A stretch of 64,000 nucleotides of DNA, taken from the NCBI RefSeq assembly GCF_019578655.1, contig NC_063259.1, positions 11,994,489-12,058,488 of the forward strand. The letters run 5' to 3'. Made by a program: the position numbers and the translations under genes. This stretch comes from Ricinus communis. Taxonomy: Eukaryota > Streptophyta > Magnoliopsida > Malpighiales > Euphorbiaceae. Below, piece by piece: positions 1 to 12,339 of this stretch (position 1 is its first letter; the number at the start of each line of letters is the position of its first letter). Below the pieces are notes generated by a model. It worked only from the letters and a program-made list of their open reading frames with translations. It made no database searches and was not told the origin of the DNA.

Positions 1-1205
1 TGACTTTAGCGACTACGGCACTGCAAAGCTTTTCAACCTAATTAGGAACACGCTAACTAGTCAGTGAGACTAGCGGGGAGACGAGAGTCGCCACCCGGAT
101 AATTCATCGGGACACCTTTACTAATAATGAGTGACGTTTCTTAGATTCCATAAGGAAGCTTATGCCACAAATCTAGAGATGGATCTGGAAGCCAACTTCT
201 TTATTCATGTATCTTAGTCTTTAATTTTATTATTTAACAAATCATTCCCTATAAACACAATAGTTCATCTATAAACATACAGAATAACACATATAGTTCA
301 CTTAAGTCTAGCTAATTTTTTACTTAAGCCCGACCCATGTTAAGATTATTAATCTAACTTACCAGTTAATTATGCACAAATCCCTCATAGTCTAGCCCAA
401 TTATAAGTTATGTTTTACTAAGCCCTTACTTTTAGATGGATTACTTGTTATGATAAGGCCCAATTGTGTGAATCTAATTCTAATACGACCAACCTAATTA
501 AAATATGGTAAACCCACTAAGTCTACTTTGATTTTAGAACTTAAGCCCAATTACCACTTGATTAGCCTAATGGACTACATTTTTCAGGTTGGGTTCAATT
601 TTAACCTAAAGTCTATGTCCTACTTTAATTAAACAATCATGTTACATTTATTTGACATCCATTAAACAAAAATAAAATGCAGAAAGTAAATCTAGCTATT
701 ATAACCCGACCTACAACTATAAATCATAAAGAAAAAATTCTAAAACTAAGTTATAGTACATAAAATCGCCAAAAATACATGTAAAAAACTCTAAAAATTA
801 GGTCTGAGATGAGCTAAACTGATCACCTAAGGGCATAGAGCCGATTGGCCCTGAGGCTTCTCCAGGCTGGTTTCTATAGTTTCTTTGCAATTCTCACGTC
901 CCAGAGCCAACTTCACATGTACGAAAGGTCAAAAAAATTAATTAGAACACAAAAATAAGACAAAATAAAAGATATAAATAACATTAAATTAAACTAGAAA
1001 TCCTAAGAAGTCATGCAAACCCTAAAAGTTTGGACATACAATGAACAAACATGGCAGATTACATATTTTAATTATATAACTCTAATAAACTAATCTGATG
1101 ACAAAATAGAAATATAATCATATAATCCTAATCACGTGACTAATTAGATTCAAAACCCACAACAAGCATATTATCAAATTCAAAATTTAATGTGTTCTTA
1201 TTATC
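1..1205. repeat. Unclassified dispersed repeat, copy 1 (left-truncated by window)
   Basis: No coding frame of note. The stretch matches 27485-28745 in the same orientation, with shared blocks in the same order: the opening around the CACGGC/TACGGC segment, GATTCCATAAGGAAG, AGAGATGGAT, TTAATTTTATTATTTAACA, the AGCCGAT-rich segment and the ATGCAAACCCTA block. Divergence is high, with many substitutions and indels, so both copies are old. The GAGTCGCCACC-like start and the intergenic position suggest part of an LTR retrotransposon, but no TG...CA ends or TSD could be fixed. The family is not recognised. Confidence 0.6.
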
Positions 1206-1789
1206 AGATTTAAAATCCAATAAAATCAGTAATATAACATTTCAGACCATTATACGAATTTGGTGTTTTTCAAAGGGCTTGTTCTTCAATAATCCAGCCT
1301 TATTCCTCCATTTGGTTAAGAAATCAGAGAAGGACTTATTTGGATTTTGCTTGGTGGACTCAAAATCCCTAATTGACACTTTCAAATAAGTATTATAATT
1401 GTATTGGTTGACAAAAGAATTACATAAACCACACCATTCAGCTTTGGCGGATTTATCTAGACCATGGTACTAGTTTACAAGGAGTTCTTCAAGAGACAAC
1501 GCAAATAGCTTGAAAATTTAGGTTCTACTCAGCTGAGTAGTTCCCATGATTGTTACATACTGTTTCAGGTGAATTTTCAGATCACTAGTCCTGTTGAACT
1601 TGTTCATTTCAGGCATTTTGAATTTCGCAGGTAGCTTGTCTTCTGATATGCATCATTTTATACATGTTTATATGCCCAATTGTTTACATTTTTATGTATA
1701 GTTATCTTGTTTTATGCCAGAATCACCTGTGTTTTGGTTCCTTTCATGTTTCAGGTCATTATCGATGGACATTATTAGTAATCAAGGGA
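1206..1789. other. AT-rich stretch without a gene
   Basis: Only short open frames (65 aa or less), none with recognisable motifs. It lies between the unclassified repeat and the Athila-like LTR fragment. The left border of that LTR fragment is not clear and may extend into this stretch. Confidence 0.5.
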
Positions 1790-2830
1790 AATACGTGCAA
1801 TTACGGACCAGAATCCATCAAAATTGAGCAAGGATTAGCATTCCAAGGTTGAGCACGGCCTGGACTTTGGCCGTGCTGAACCATCTACACTTGACCCTCA
1901 AGAGTGCCATTTTGGCACAGTTTCTGAAGCCACCATGGCCTCCACCACGACCAGTGGTGGCTCAGCACCGGCAAGGGCACGACCAGGAAGAAGCCTTAAG
2001 TTACGGGATGCGGAGGTCCAGCACGGCCTAGACTCCGCCTGTACTGATCAGCACGGGCTTGACCACGGCCGTGTTGAGAGATTTATATAGGTAAATGCGA
2101 TTTATTGAGTTAGGGTTCGATTTTCTGACTTGATTTTACATATACATGCATAAGCCATCTTTTTCCAGACTTCAATACTTGACTTTAGGAGACCATTTCA
2201 TCTATTGAAGGAAGGATTACATTGGTTTTAACATCAAATTGAAGATCAAAAGGAGATTTAGAGGTATTCAAGAGGCAATTTAGGGTTCATCATTCAGAAT
2301 TGGGAATTTAGGGGTTTTCATCCAACTGGAAGGAGAAGGGTATACATGATTTCAATTTAGTTTTCTGAATTTGTTCTTTATTTTGTGTTGCTTATTAGTA
2401 TGAGTAACTAAATTTGTTAAACCCATTGGGGTTCCTATGTTGTTGGATTGTTTTTAATGCTTATGAGACTTTGATTATTAATGCTTGTCTCTTCTTGCTT
2501 TCATTATTAATGAGAAATCACATTATTCATGAGACATTGTGAGTTGTGGTATTTAGATTGCTTTATGTAATTGAGAAATTCTTTTAGTAATTGAAAATTT
2601 GAATAGCAAGAACTGGTTAATGATCACTTAGAAATAAGGGTAATTGACTAGCCGGATTAAGAATTAACAAAGCTTAATAGAGGCGGATTAAAGCTTAATG
2701 CTAATTTAATAATTAATTATTAGGAAGAGATTCCAACTTTAGGTTCTTAGGTTTAGAAATTCAGTTATATTCTCTACAAGTAATGCAACTAAGCTCTATA
2801 GGTTCCAGTTTATGGAAGTTATTAAGATTT
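1790..2830 (+). repeat. Diverged Athila-type LTR fragment
   Basis: This is the reverse complement of the LTR type found at 10887-12324 and 20675-22109. Shared blocks in the same order include the cluster of CACGGCC/GGCCGTG motifs (about 1853-2075), the 'CCCATTGGGGTT' and 'ATTATTCATGAGACATTGTGA' regions, 'AGCAAGAACTGGTTAATGATC', 'TAGCCGGATTAAGAATTAAC', 'TAATAGAGGCGGATTAAAGC' and the 'TAGGTTCTTAGGTTTAG' end. Many differences show that it is older than the intact element. No TSD or clean terminus was found. The short frames at 1849-2031 fall in the GC-rich palindrome cluster and are not genes. Confidence 0.7.
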
Positions 2831-3660
2831 TCCAACTTCAGTTTTCAACCTTCGCATTGACCTTCTCTCTGACACCCTCAATACTCAGTTCAACCATCAT
2901 GTCAATGATCAAGCTCTTAAAAATCTCAAAATCAGACACCTTGGTCCCAGCTACAATGATCAACTCAGTCTCACTAGAGTAAGGGTTTTATTTGTTGACA
3001 AAGACTTCCTTTAGAGTATAACCCTTCGGTTTTCTCTCATTCTCATCTTCCTTATATCCAAGGCCATGTTGTGTCTTCTGCCCCTTAAATTCTAGCAATT
3101 ATGCAACACCTTGCTAATTCTTTTCTAGCCCTATTCCTAGCATGAAGTATGTCTTCTTGTCCATACTAGCCAGCTTAGGATCCATATAGTCCTTATAAAG
3201 CACATCTACTTAAAACCTAGTTAGGCATCAAGTTCTGTGAAAGCATCTTGGATGGTCGAAATAACTTTACCACCCTTAACATTGATCTTGACTATCTCTC
3301 CTTCATGAGGGAATTTGGCCTTCTAGTGCGTAGTAGAGAGCACTCCTCCAGAGCATGGAACCAACCCAAAAACAATGCAAAAGTTACTAGGATGTCTAGG
3401 ATTATGAATATGACCTAAGATTATACAGGACCTATTTTTACTAAAGCCGAGAATGTTCCTTCCATATCCCTCTTCATCTCATCATAGGCTTTTATGACCA
3501 TGTTTGAAGGCTTCAGACCCTTCGCATTTATTCCCAGTTTAGGAAGGATGCGAGAAGGACAAATATTGATGGTTGATCCATCATCCATCATCACACAAGG
3601 AGTCCTCTTCCCTTTCACTTCAACTGAAATGTATAGAACTTAAAAATCACAACCATTGTT
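2831..3660 (-). pseudogene. Gypsy retrotransposon protease-region remnant
   Basis: A 65-codon open stretch at 3421-3618 reads as a plant Gypsy retropepsin: the active-site-like DDGS followed by an 'INICPSRILPKLGI' segment typical of this group. After the stop, downstream minus-strand sequence (about 3240-3420) still gives an 'ILDILVTFALFLGWFHA'-like piece, the usual region after the active site. Stops and shifts are frequent from there to about 2870. No LTR, reverse transcriptase or integrase belonging to this element was seen. It is an old, truncated piece, cut on its right side by Sirevirus LTR-like sequence. Confidence 0.55.
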
Positions 3661-3699
3661 CAAGCTTCGCAATCACGATTCACCTATAGCGAGCATTAT

Positions 3700-4018
3700 T
3701 AGGGTGCAAAGACCAATGCTCTAATAGAATATTTAATTCACTATCAAGAGCTACAAGTAAGAATTTGGTCTAAGACCCATGTATAATGTTTCCTTGGTGG
3801 TTTAGGGGTATAAATACCCGATTCAGAGGACATTAATGGTTGATCAATATCTATTTGAATGCCAAATTATTGTACTTTAATTTCTCGCCCTTTTCTATTC
3901 AATTTATTGTGTTGTAAACTTTATTAGATTGTTGCAAAAGCATTAAAAGCTCTTGAGAGGTTTGAGCGTTAGCCTAAATACTTGAATTTTGAGTTTGAGA
4001 ATTAACCCAAGTGAAAAG
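3700..4018 (+). repeat. Left part of an older Sirevirus-family LTR, split by the Sirevirus insertion
   Basis: Sequence just left of the element at 4019 resembles the middle of its own LTR: a TATAAATACCC box followed by a 'GGTTGATCAA' block, then 'GCTCTTGAGAGGTTTGAGCGT' and 'TTAGCC'. The matching right part lies at 24153-24430. AAAAG at 4014-4018 is the target-site copy. The true left end is unclear. Confidence 0.55.
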
Positions 4019-5074
4019 TGCTAGCCTAAGTGCCTTGTCACATAGTTTATTATCCTATTTTTGATCTGGACAAACAAATTGATACTTGGACCAATGTTTT
4101 TCTTGAGTGTCTTTAGTGTAGCATAAGTGGAGTTGAAATCGCAACTGCACCATAAAGGCGCACTCGCAAAAATCAACACTTTGGTGGCAGCAAATTCTAG
4201 TCTACAATTGCTCAAAATTGCAACCACACCATGTAAAGCGCTACCGAAAAAAAACCAAAGGTTTGAAGGCAGAAGTCTCTAGTCTTCAAAAGCTTGAAAT
4301 TGCGACGGCACCTTAAGAGGGCATGACCGCACCTTAAGAGGGTGCAACCGCAAAAATTAAAGACTGAAATATCCATTAGAAATCGCCAACGATCATTATC
4401 AAAAAGCCGCCAATGCCATGCAGCCACGTCAGATAGCCATTGAAGGATTTCAAGAATCACAATCACGAAGCAAGAATTGGGACCGCGATTTTCATTCTAA
4501 CAAGTTCATTTAATGCACTGTTTTAAAGCAAAAATTGGTGGATCTTTTAGATTATGAGAATAACAGCTCTCTTAGATTTTCAGTCTATAAAAACCACATA
4601 AAATGGTCATTTATGGTTTATCAACAACCTCCAAAATTCTAATTTTATGCATTCATTTCTTTTCTTCTTGAAATTATTATTTCTCTTAGTTGTTGAAAGA
4701 GCTTGAATGCTCTTATGAGGTTTGAGCGTACGCCAAAAATATTTAGGTTAAGGTTTAAGGGTTAGCCTAAGAAAGCTCTTGTAAGAGTTGTCGTGTGAGC
4801 CCAAGACACATTGGTGTACAAGGTTTAGTATGAGCCCTAAACACTAAGTTAGGAGTGAGCTTGAAAAACTCCAAGTATAAAGATTCTAATATAGTGAATA
4901 CCCAATTGTGTATTAGAGAGTGGATGTAGGATTTGTTAACATCCAAACCACTATAACTCTTTGTGTGCTATTTTTATTACTCTCACTCTTTCTTCCTTAA
5001 CACAAAAATTTTAAATTACCATCCTTTTCCAATTCACCAGTTCAACTCCTCTTCTTAGTTCATAAGGGCAAACA
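4019..5074 (+). repeat. 5' LTR of the Sirevirus-like element
   Basis: TG at 4019-4020 and CA at 5073-5074 bound it. It is collinear with 23116-24152. It contains a region rich in short GCGACCGCACC/GTGCGACCGC-like words (4150-4500) and a TATAAAAACC box near 4586 that could be the LTR promoter. Substitutions against the 3' LTR are frequent, so the insertion is not recent. Confidence 0.85.
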
Positions 5075-5076
5075 AG

Positions 5077-5089
5077 TGGTATCAGAATC
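5077..5089 (+). other. Primer-binding site, initiator Met-tRNA type
   Basis: TGGTATCAGAATC lies two bases after the 5' LTR end. The plant Copia consensus is TGGTATCAGAGC, complementary to the 3' end of initiator Met-tRNA. Confidence 0.8.
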
Positions 5090-5133
5090 TAGTACTTTTT
5101 ACCAAAGCTTAAGTACAAAAGTCAAAGATCGAG

Positions 5134-6660
5134 ATGGCCAATAAAGGAATCCACCATCTAAGACCATACTTCGATGGATCAAATTATGCTCATTGGAATA
5201 CAAGATGGAAATCTATATGGATAATGACACGGTGGATGTGTGGGATTGTGTAAGGAAATAATGGAAGCCCTAACCAAAAAAGAAGATAGAATAGACATTC
5301 CTTTTGACAAAGATGAGTAGGTGGATGCTCATAGGAAAATAATGGCAAGAATAAAAGAGCTATGATCATCCTCATTAGCTCACTCTCTATAGAGGAGTGT
5401 GAAAGAGTTAATATCTACCAATCACCTACAAGATTTGGAAAACCGTAGAGAACTACCACGAGGGTACAAGACAAGTCAAGTCCAAGAAGATCCAATTACT
5501 TGTGATGAAGTATAGGCTTTTCAAGATGAAACCCAAGGAGAGCATCACCGACATGACAACCCGGCCTCTTACCATCATCAATAATCTTAAAAAGCTGGGC
5601 AAGCATTATAAGCTTGTTGACATCAATAACTAGATTACCAAGGCTCTACCACTTAAGGACTATGGTTCAAGAGTGGCAAGTATAGAAGAAGCTAATGAAG
5701 ATTTGGGGAAGGTGTCAACGGATGAGCTCATTAGGAAGCTCCTTACTTATGAAATGGCCCTTAGGAAGGAGGAAGAATAAGAGAAAAAAAGGGAGACAAG
5801 GAGAAAACCCTTGGCTCTTAAAAGCTTCACAAAGCCTTAAAAGAGTGAAAGCTCCAATGGATCTGAATCTAGTGAAGATGAAGATGAAGAGCTTGCCATG
5901 CTCTCCATAAAGGTCAAGGAAACCATGAGAAATAGAAGGAAGGACAATAGGCCCTTCAAGAAGTCTTTCTTAATCTCCAACAACAACTTAAACTTCAAGG
6001 AAAACAAGGAGAAGAAGAGCGATCTCACTTGCTATGGATGTGGGAAGTAAGGGCATATCAAAGCTTATTACTTCAAGAACAAGTGTAAGAAGAAGTTTGA
6101 GAAGAAAAAGGAGAAGAGGAAAGCTTTTAAGGCAACATGGGATGATTCTTTATCAAGTGGAGAAGAAGATGATGAGGTAGCCAATATTTGCTTCATGGCA
6201 CAAAAGGATGAACCAAATGAATTTATGAATTTGAAATGCAAAAAATATCGTTTGAAATTGAAAGTTTACAAAGAAAAATGCTTCAAGTTTGAGCAAGATT
6301 TAAATGAGCTTTAAAAGAAAATTTCTTTACTAAATCTTTCAAATGATAACCTTAAGATATCTTTGAATGAACTCTCATCTAAAAACTCCTCCTTTAACTC
6401 TCTCTCAAAAGAGAATGATGCCTTAAAGGTAGAGGTTGAGGAATTGAGAAGCTCCATTTTAAAATTTTAAAAGGAAAAGAAAGCTTGGGACACTTTAATT
6501 GTGTCTCAAAACTTCCTTTAATAAAATATGGACTTGATTTTAATGGTGCATCATCATCTACCTCATCTCCTTCCATCTCTAAGTTCATCAAGACCTCAAA
6601 ACCAAAAACCTCTTCAATTAAGGGTGTTGACACAAAGGAAAGACACACACAAAAACTTTA
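5134..6660 (+). pseudogene. Sirevirus gag remnant
   Basis: The ATG at 5134 opens a frame starting MANKGIHHLRPYFDGSNYAHW, the usual N-terminus of UBN2-type Copia gag. Nonsense codons and shifts follow within 200 bp. Further recognisable parts are the helical gag middle ('KLLTYEMALRKEEE', about 5730-5780), a Lys/Glu-rich stretch and a zinc knuckle near 6032-6075. The knuckle reads C-Y-G-C-G-K, then a stop, then G-H, and its last cysteine is replaced. Acidic and coiled-coil-like sequence follows to about 6480. The gene would have encoded the nucleocapsid-forming structural protein; it cannot now make one. Confidence 0.75.
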
Positions 6661-7029
6661 TCCCTTAAAAGGAAGGTTAAAGTTTCACAAGTTCCTAAGG
6701 CCAAGCCTAAAAGAACCAATCATGATTATATGTATGAGAACAAGAACAAAAATCATTCATCTAAAACTTGTTTTTGTATACATAATCCTTGTAAGAAAAT
6801 AAAAGAACCCAAGCCTCAAGCAAAGAGATATTTAAGCAAGATGAAGTTCAGTCCCAATATCAAATATCACTATTGCATGAGGAATGGGGACATAAACATT
6901 TTTTGTTATATTAGGAAGGCACAACTCCAACTAGGGGAAACCTTCTTGACTAACCTCAAAGGACCCAAAATGGTTTGGGTACCTAAAATAAAGAAAATTT
7001 TATTTTTGTAGGTATGCTTTAAGTCAACC

Positions 7030-9640
7030 TTGAAAGAAGGAGATTGACATGTAGATAGTGGTTGCTCAAGGTACATGACGGGTACTGCCAACCTCTTCTC
7101 TCATTTGAAGAAAAACTGATGGAGGAAAGGTGACTTCTGGAACAGTGCCAAAGCAAAGATTGTAGGCATTGGGTCCATTAGTAAGAAAGACTCACCTCTC
7201 ATTGATAATGTACTTCTCGTTAATGGTTTGAAGCATAACTTGATGAGTGTAAGTCAATAATCACCTTTGATTCTAAGGTTGTCAAGTCACCTCCTTAGAA
7301 AATAGCAAGGAAATCCTTAGAGGAGAAAGGTTTGGCAATACCTACATAATTAACTTATACAAAATTGCTAATAAATCTTTTAGGTGCCTTGTGTCAATTA
7401 GTGAAGATTCTTGGCTTTAGCATAGAAGGCTTGGACATGCAAGCATGGAGCTACTTCATGGCCTAAAGAAGGATGAACTTATGGTTGGGTTGCCCAAGGT
7501 GAAGTTCTCAAAGGACAAGACTTGTGGACCTTATCAAATAGGAAAGCAACACAAAGCCTCTTTCAAAGCAAAGGACATATTAGGTACATCTAGACCTCTT
7601 CAATTCATTCATATGGATTTGTTTGGCCCTACTAAAGTTGCTAGCTTAGGAGGACAATATTATGCATATGTCCTTGTAGATGATTACTTTAGATTTACAT
7701 GGGTTAGTTTCTTAACTCATAAGAATAATGCCTTTGAAGCTTTTAAAAATTTTACAAAAAGAGTTCCAAAGTAAGAAGTGACCATGGAAAAGAATTCAAA
7801 ATGTTTTATTTGAGTCTTTTTGTGATGAAAATGGCATTTCACATGATTTTTCTTCCCCTAAAACACCATAACAAAACGGTGTTGGACAAAGAAAAAATAG
7901 AACTCTTGTAAAGATAGCTAGAAAAATGCTCAATGAGTATAGTTTACCTACTTACTTTTGGACCGAAGCTGTTATCATGTTATTTGATTAATATAGTTTT
8001 CAAAAGACCATTACCTAGAGAATGGAGGGAACCAAAGGGACATCCAAATGAACTTATCATAGGTGATGTTACAAAAGGTGTAAGTACTAGATCTCACTTC
8101 AAGAACTTAGATAATAATATTGCTTTTGTCTCTCAAATTAAGCCAAGGACCATTAGTGAGGCTCTTGAAGATGAGTGTTGGGTGATTGTTATGCAAGAGG
8201 AACTCAACCAATTTGATAGGAACTAAGTTTGGAAACTTGTCCCTAGACCCAAAGATCATCCTATCATAGGTTGTAAATGGGTGTATAGGAAGAAGTTAGA
8301 TGAGCAAGGTGCCATCATTAGGAACAAAGCCTGATTAGTTGCCAAAGGCTATAACCAAGAGGAAGGCATTGACTATGATGAAACCTTTGCCTCGTACCAA
8401 GATTAGAAGCCATAAGAATATTGCTAGCCAATGCTTGTCACATGAATTTCAAACCTTTTTAAATGGATACCAAAAGTGCTTTCTTTAAATGGTTTTATAA
8501 AAGAAGAAGCGTATGTTGAACAACCTCCTAATTTTTAATATCATGAGTTTTCAATCTACGTTTTTAAACTAGCTAAGGCCTTGTATGGTTTAAAACAAGC
8601 TCCTAGAGCTTGGTATGAAAGACTTAACTCATTTTTATTACAAAATGATTTTTCAGAAGGGAAGGTTGACATAACACTTTTTGTAAGAACTCATGAGCAT
8701 GATACTCTAATTGTTTAAATTTATGTTGATGATATAGTATTTGGTTTAAATTCTAAGTGCATGACTAAGGAATTCGAAATGAGCATGATCGATGAGCTTA
8801 AGTTCTTTCTAGGATTGCAAATCTAGCAATGCAAGGATGGCATCTTCATCAACCAATCCAATTACACAAAGGAACTTCTTAGAAAGTTTGGAATGGAAGG
8901 ATGCAAGATTGCCAAGACACCAATGAGCACTTCAACAAAGTTGGACAATGATGAGAAGGGTAAGCCTATTGATGAGAAGAATATAAAGGTATATGATCGG
9001 ATCTTTACTCTATCTAACAACTTCTAGACCCCATATCATGTTTCGTATATGCTTGTATGCTCATTTTCAATCTAGTCCTAGAGAGTCTCACTTGCATGTC
9101 ATTAAGTAAATCTTAAAATATCTTCAAGGAACCATGCATCTAGGTCTTTGGTATCCAAAGGATACATCTTTTGACATAATTAGCTTCTTTGATGCCGATT
9201 ATGTGGGTAGCCTCTTAGATAGAAAAATTACTTCTAGAACCTGTCATTTCTTAAGAGAATGTCTAGTATCTTGATTTAGTAAGAAGCAAGTATCGGTTGC
9301 ATTATCCACCGGGAAAGCGAAATTAGTTGCAGTTGGATGTTGTTGTACTCAAGTATTATGGATAAAGCAACAACTTAAGGATTATGGCCAGGTTCTTAGT
9401 CATATTCCAATTAAATGTGACAATACTAGTGCAATAAATCTATCTAAGAATTTCATTCAACACTCTGGGAATAAACACATAGATATTAGACACTATTTCT
9501 TAAAAGATCATGTTCAAAGTGGAGATATAGTACTGGATTTCATTAACACAACCAATCAACTTGTTGACATCTTCACCAAACCCCTTAATGAGGATAGATT
9601 AAACTTCATTATAAGATAATTAGGCATGTTTGATGGAGAT
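7030..9640 (+). pseudogene. Sirevirus pol remnant: protease, integrase, reverse transcriptase, RNase H
   Basis: In order: protease with the active site HVDSGCSRYMTG (7046-7085); integrase zinc-binding region with the histidines kept but the C-x-x-C pair damaged (CGPYQ, about 7530); integrase core 'FIHMDLFGPTKVASLGGQYY' (7606 on); reverse transcriptase start 'WKLVPRPKDHPIIGCKWVYR' (8231 on) and catalytic YVDD near 8722, just after a stop codon. RNase H follows: 'VALSTGKAKLVAVGCC' near 9300 and 'IKCDNTSAINLSKN' near 9410, with the terminal 'DIFTKPLNEDR'. Open pieces remain at 7445-7774 and 7933-8226. A segment between RT and RNase H (about 8985-9050) is scrambled or shortened. It is inactive. 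Confidence 0.85.
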
Positions 9641-10090
9641 TGTCTAAATAGATTGTTTCCTGATTGTTTATTTTAATTATGAATGGAATCAAACTTAGAT
9701 CAATGAAATAATTTTATTGGTTAAATCATCCATTCATATATCAATGTGAATTGCATACATTGTGGGACAATTGCATTTAATTTTTAATCATCTTATGCAA
9801 AATTTCAAAACACGCGGTCGTCAGTCATGGTAACAGTCGCGAAAAATAGCAAAGTTTGAAGCATTACTTCTGTAATAAAACTGCTACTTTTCGCGGTCAC
9901 GACCCTTGTCATCGCGGTCATGAAGCTAGTCAAACTAACTGTTCTGACAGGAATTTGAAATTCGTTGTCGCACTCAATGTTCGCGATTGCGAATTGCATG
10001 ATTTCTATAAAAATCTTTATCATTATTTTGGATATTTTATGAGGAGTTACACATATTAAATGCATTTTTACCGTTTTTTTACTCCTTTTT

Positions 10091-10886
10091 ATGTATAAAT
10101 ACCCCTTTAGACCTCATTTCATACATTTTAACTCTTTCAAACATCCCTCAAGAAAATTCTCTCTTTTTCAAAGTTTTTTTCTCACTTCTTTAACATACAT
10201 CTCATTTCATCTTTATCTCCTCTATCTTTCTCAAATGGCTCCTAAGAACACCATTTCTCAAAGGCATAAAGGCAAGAGTAAGACCCAAGATGAAAATTTT
10301 CTTGCCTGACATATCCATATGAATGAAGGGTACCACTCAAGAGGCAAGAACAAAATATAAAATTCTTGCCAAGAAGAAGTTTAAGACATCAAGAGTCCCT
10401 CTCAATGTAGACTTCAGAAAGCTTGGGATATATGAAGATGTTCTCAAGCACCTCAATAACATCCAGATGGAAAAGTTGGTATCCAAGTTTGGATGGATAC
10501 AAGAAACTAACTTTAAAGTCTCTAAGTTCTCTCGAAATAAGCAAGACGCGAGGAGACCTTGGGTACTTCGGAATCTCCTTCAACCTTTTTTTATAAATAT
10601 GGCAATTTACAAGAAGTGAACTTGGAGGGATCTTCAACTGCCGAGAATATGGCATCACGACACTCGACAATTTTTACAAGTTTAGTTTCTTTTTGGAAGA
10701 AAATTTCTATTAAGACTAAACTTGATAAAAACACAAATGCCAAACACTTCAAGTCCCTTCTCCATTGGACTTTTTACAGGATCATCATACTAACCATTCA
10801 TGGAAGGTGTGATGGCAATGAAAAGATCACCCAAAATGACCTTTGCATCCTTTATTGCATGGTCCACAACAAGCCAATTTAACTAA
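10091..10886 (+). pseudogene. Sirevirus 3' accessory (env-position) ORF, 5' part, cut by the Athila-type insertion
   Basis: A likely start is the ATG at 10234 (MAPKNTISQRHKGKSK), about 600 bp after RNase H. Sireviruses often carry an extra ORF here, sometimes called env-like. Frameshifts break it into frames at 10323-10619 and 10559-10882. The last part contains TIHGRCDG...ITQNDLCILYCM, which resembles a block in the Athila-type 3' ORF (see 13795-15213). The coding sequence stops at the Athila insertion (TSD ACTAA at 10882-10886) and resumes after 22114. No signal peptide or clear membrane segment could be assigned, so an envelope role is not shown. Confidence 0.6.
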
Positions 10887-12324
10887 TGATAGGGTGCTAC
10901 TCGTGTTAGCTACAATCTAAGGCAGTGTACCTATCGATGCAGTCTAGCACTAATGGCGAGTATCAAGGTCGTATTCCTCGGAAAAGTGAAAGCCCAGAGT
11001 TACTCCTTTGTTCTTTGTTATATTAACCTAAAATTAGCGATAAATAATTTCTAAACTAACTAATAGCTACAAACTAAGTCCTAAGGGAGATGCAAGAGTG
11101 ATTGATAAACGAAATAATCAAGACAAGAAGACAAACCCAAAGGGAATCTAAACTAGTTGGCAATCAAACAAAAGATAAAGGATCGGTGAGTCTAATTATG
11201 CTACCCGTGGACGAATTCTTAACCGAATTCAGTTTCTCTCTCGAGATAACCGAATTCCTAAACCTAATAACCTAAAGTTAGAATCTCTTCCTAACGATTG
11301 ATTCTTAAATTAGCATTAAGCTTTAATCCGCCTCTATTAAGCTTTGTTTATTCTTAATCCGACTAGTTAATTATCCTTATCTCTAAGCGATTATTAACCA
11401 GTTCTTGCTATTCAAAATTCTAATTGCCAAATAGATTTCTCAATCTCATAAAGCAATCTAAACATCACAATTCACAACGTCTCATGAATAATGCATTATC
11501 TTATTAATACTGAAAACAAGAAGAATACAAAACCAACTCAAACAATCCAACAATATAATATCAAGCCAACATAGTAAAGAAATCCCAATGGATTTAATCA
11601 ATCTAGCTAATCATGTTCATTCTCAAAATACACAAGAATTCAATTACAATAATAAGCAAAGGTAGAGAAAACCCAATTACACCCTTGGATGAGAGTAAAC
11701 AGCCCCAAATCCTTTTGCTCCAATTGAATCGATTCTTGTTCCTCTTGCTCGATTTGAAAATCAATCGACGAACCTTGCCCAATCTTCGATCCTTCAAGGG
11801 AATCCAATTGAAACCTTGATCCAAGTCTCCTTTTCCCTCGGTTTCAGCTCAAAAAACCCTTAGGGAGAGAAAAATTAGGGTTTGGGACGTTCTAACCCTA
11901 GCCTCCTCCTCTCTTTTCTCTCTTCGTTCTTTTAATTAATACCCCCTATCGCCTCCAACACGACCGTGTCCCTGGCCGTGTTAAGGACACGGGCTGGTGT
12001 TCCTGGCCATGCTCCATAAGATCTACTTCTTCTTTGATGTCCAATACGGCCGTGTTGGTTCCCGTGTTGGTAACACGGCCTGTGTTTGTGACCGTGTTGA
12101 GAACACGGCCATGTTCAGTTTCCTCAATGCTCGTACTTAGCTCGTTTCGGTAGCTTTGATGTCCGATTATGCTCCAATTCTTTCCTTTTTCATTCTTTGA
12201 CTTCTTTTTGACCTAATGCACACAAACATACGCATAGGGTGAGTGTTGGTACCAATTCACATCCAAATATCCATAAAATCGATCTTAAAAACCCCATTTA
12301 GATGTGTGTATTTTACGCACATTA
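10887..12324 (-). repeat. Left LTR (3' LTR on minus strand) of the Athila-type element
   Basis: Collinear with 20675-22109 and differing at only scattered sites. It starts TG at 10887-10888. The inner end reads CACATTA, where the other LTR has CACATCA, so the canonical terminal CA is mutated here. It contains the CACGGCCGTG-like palindrome cluster at about 11958-12120. Confidence 0.92.
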
Positions 12325-12327
12325 AAT

Positions 12328-12339
12328 AACCCCACACTT
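12328..12339 (-). other. Polypurine tract of the Athila-type element
   Basis: On the minus strand AAGTGTGGGGTT lies four bases before the 3' LTR. It matches the usual plus-strand priming tract position and composition of Athila/Tat elements. Confidence 0.7.

Noticed and set aside
3421..3618. Possible host aspartic protease
   Set aside because: The DDGS motif and following segment match plant Gypsy protease, and the surroundings are retroelement remnants with stops.
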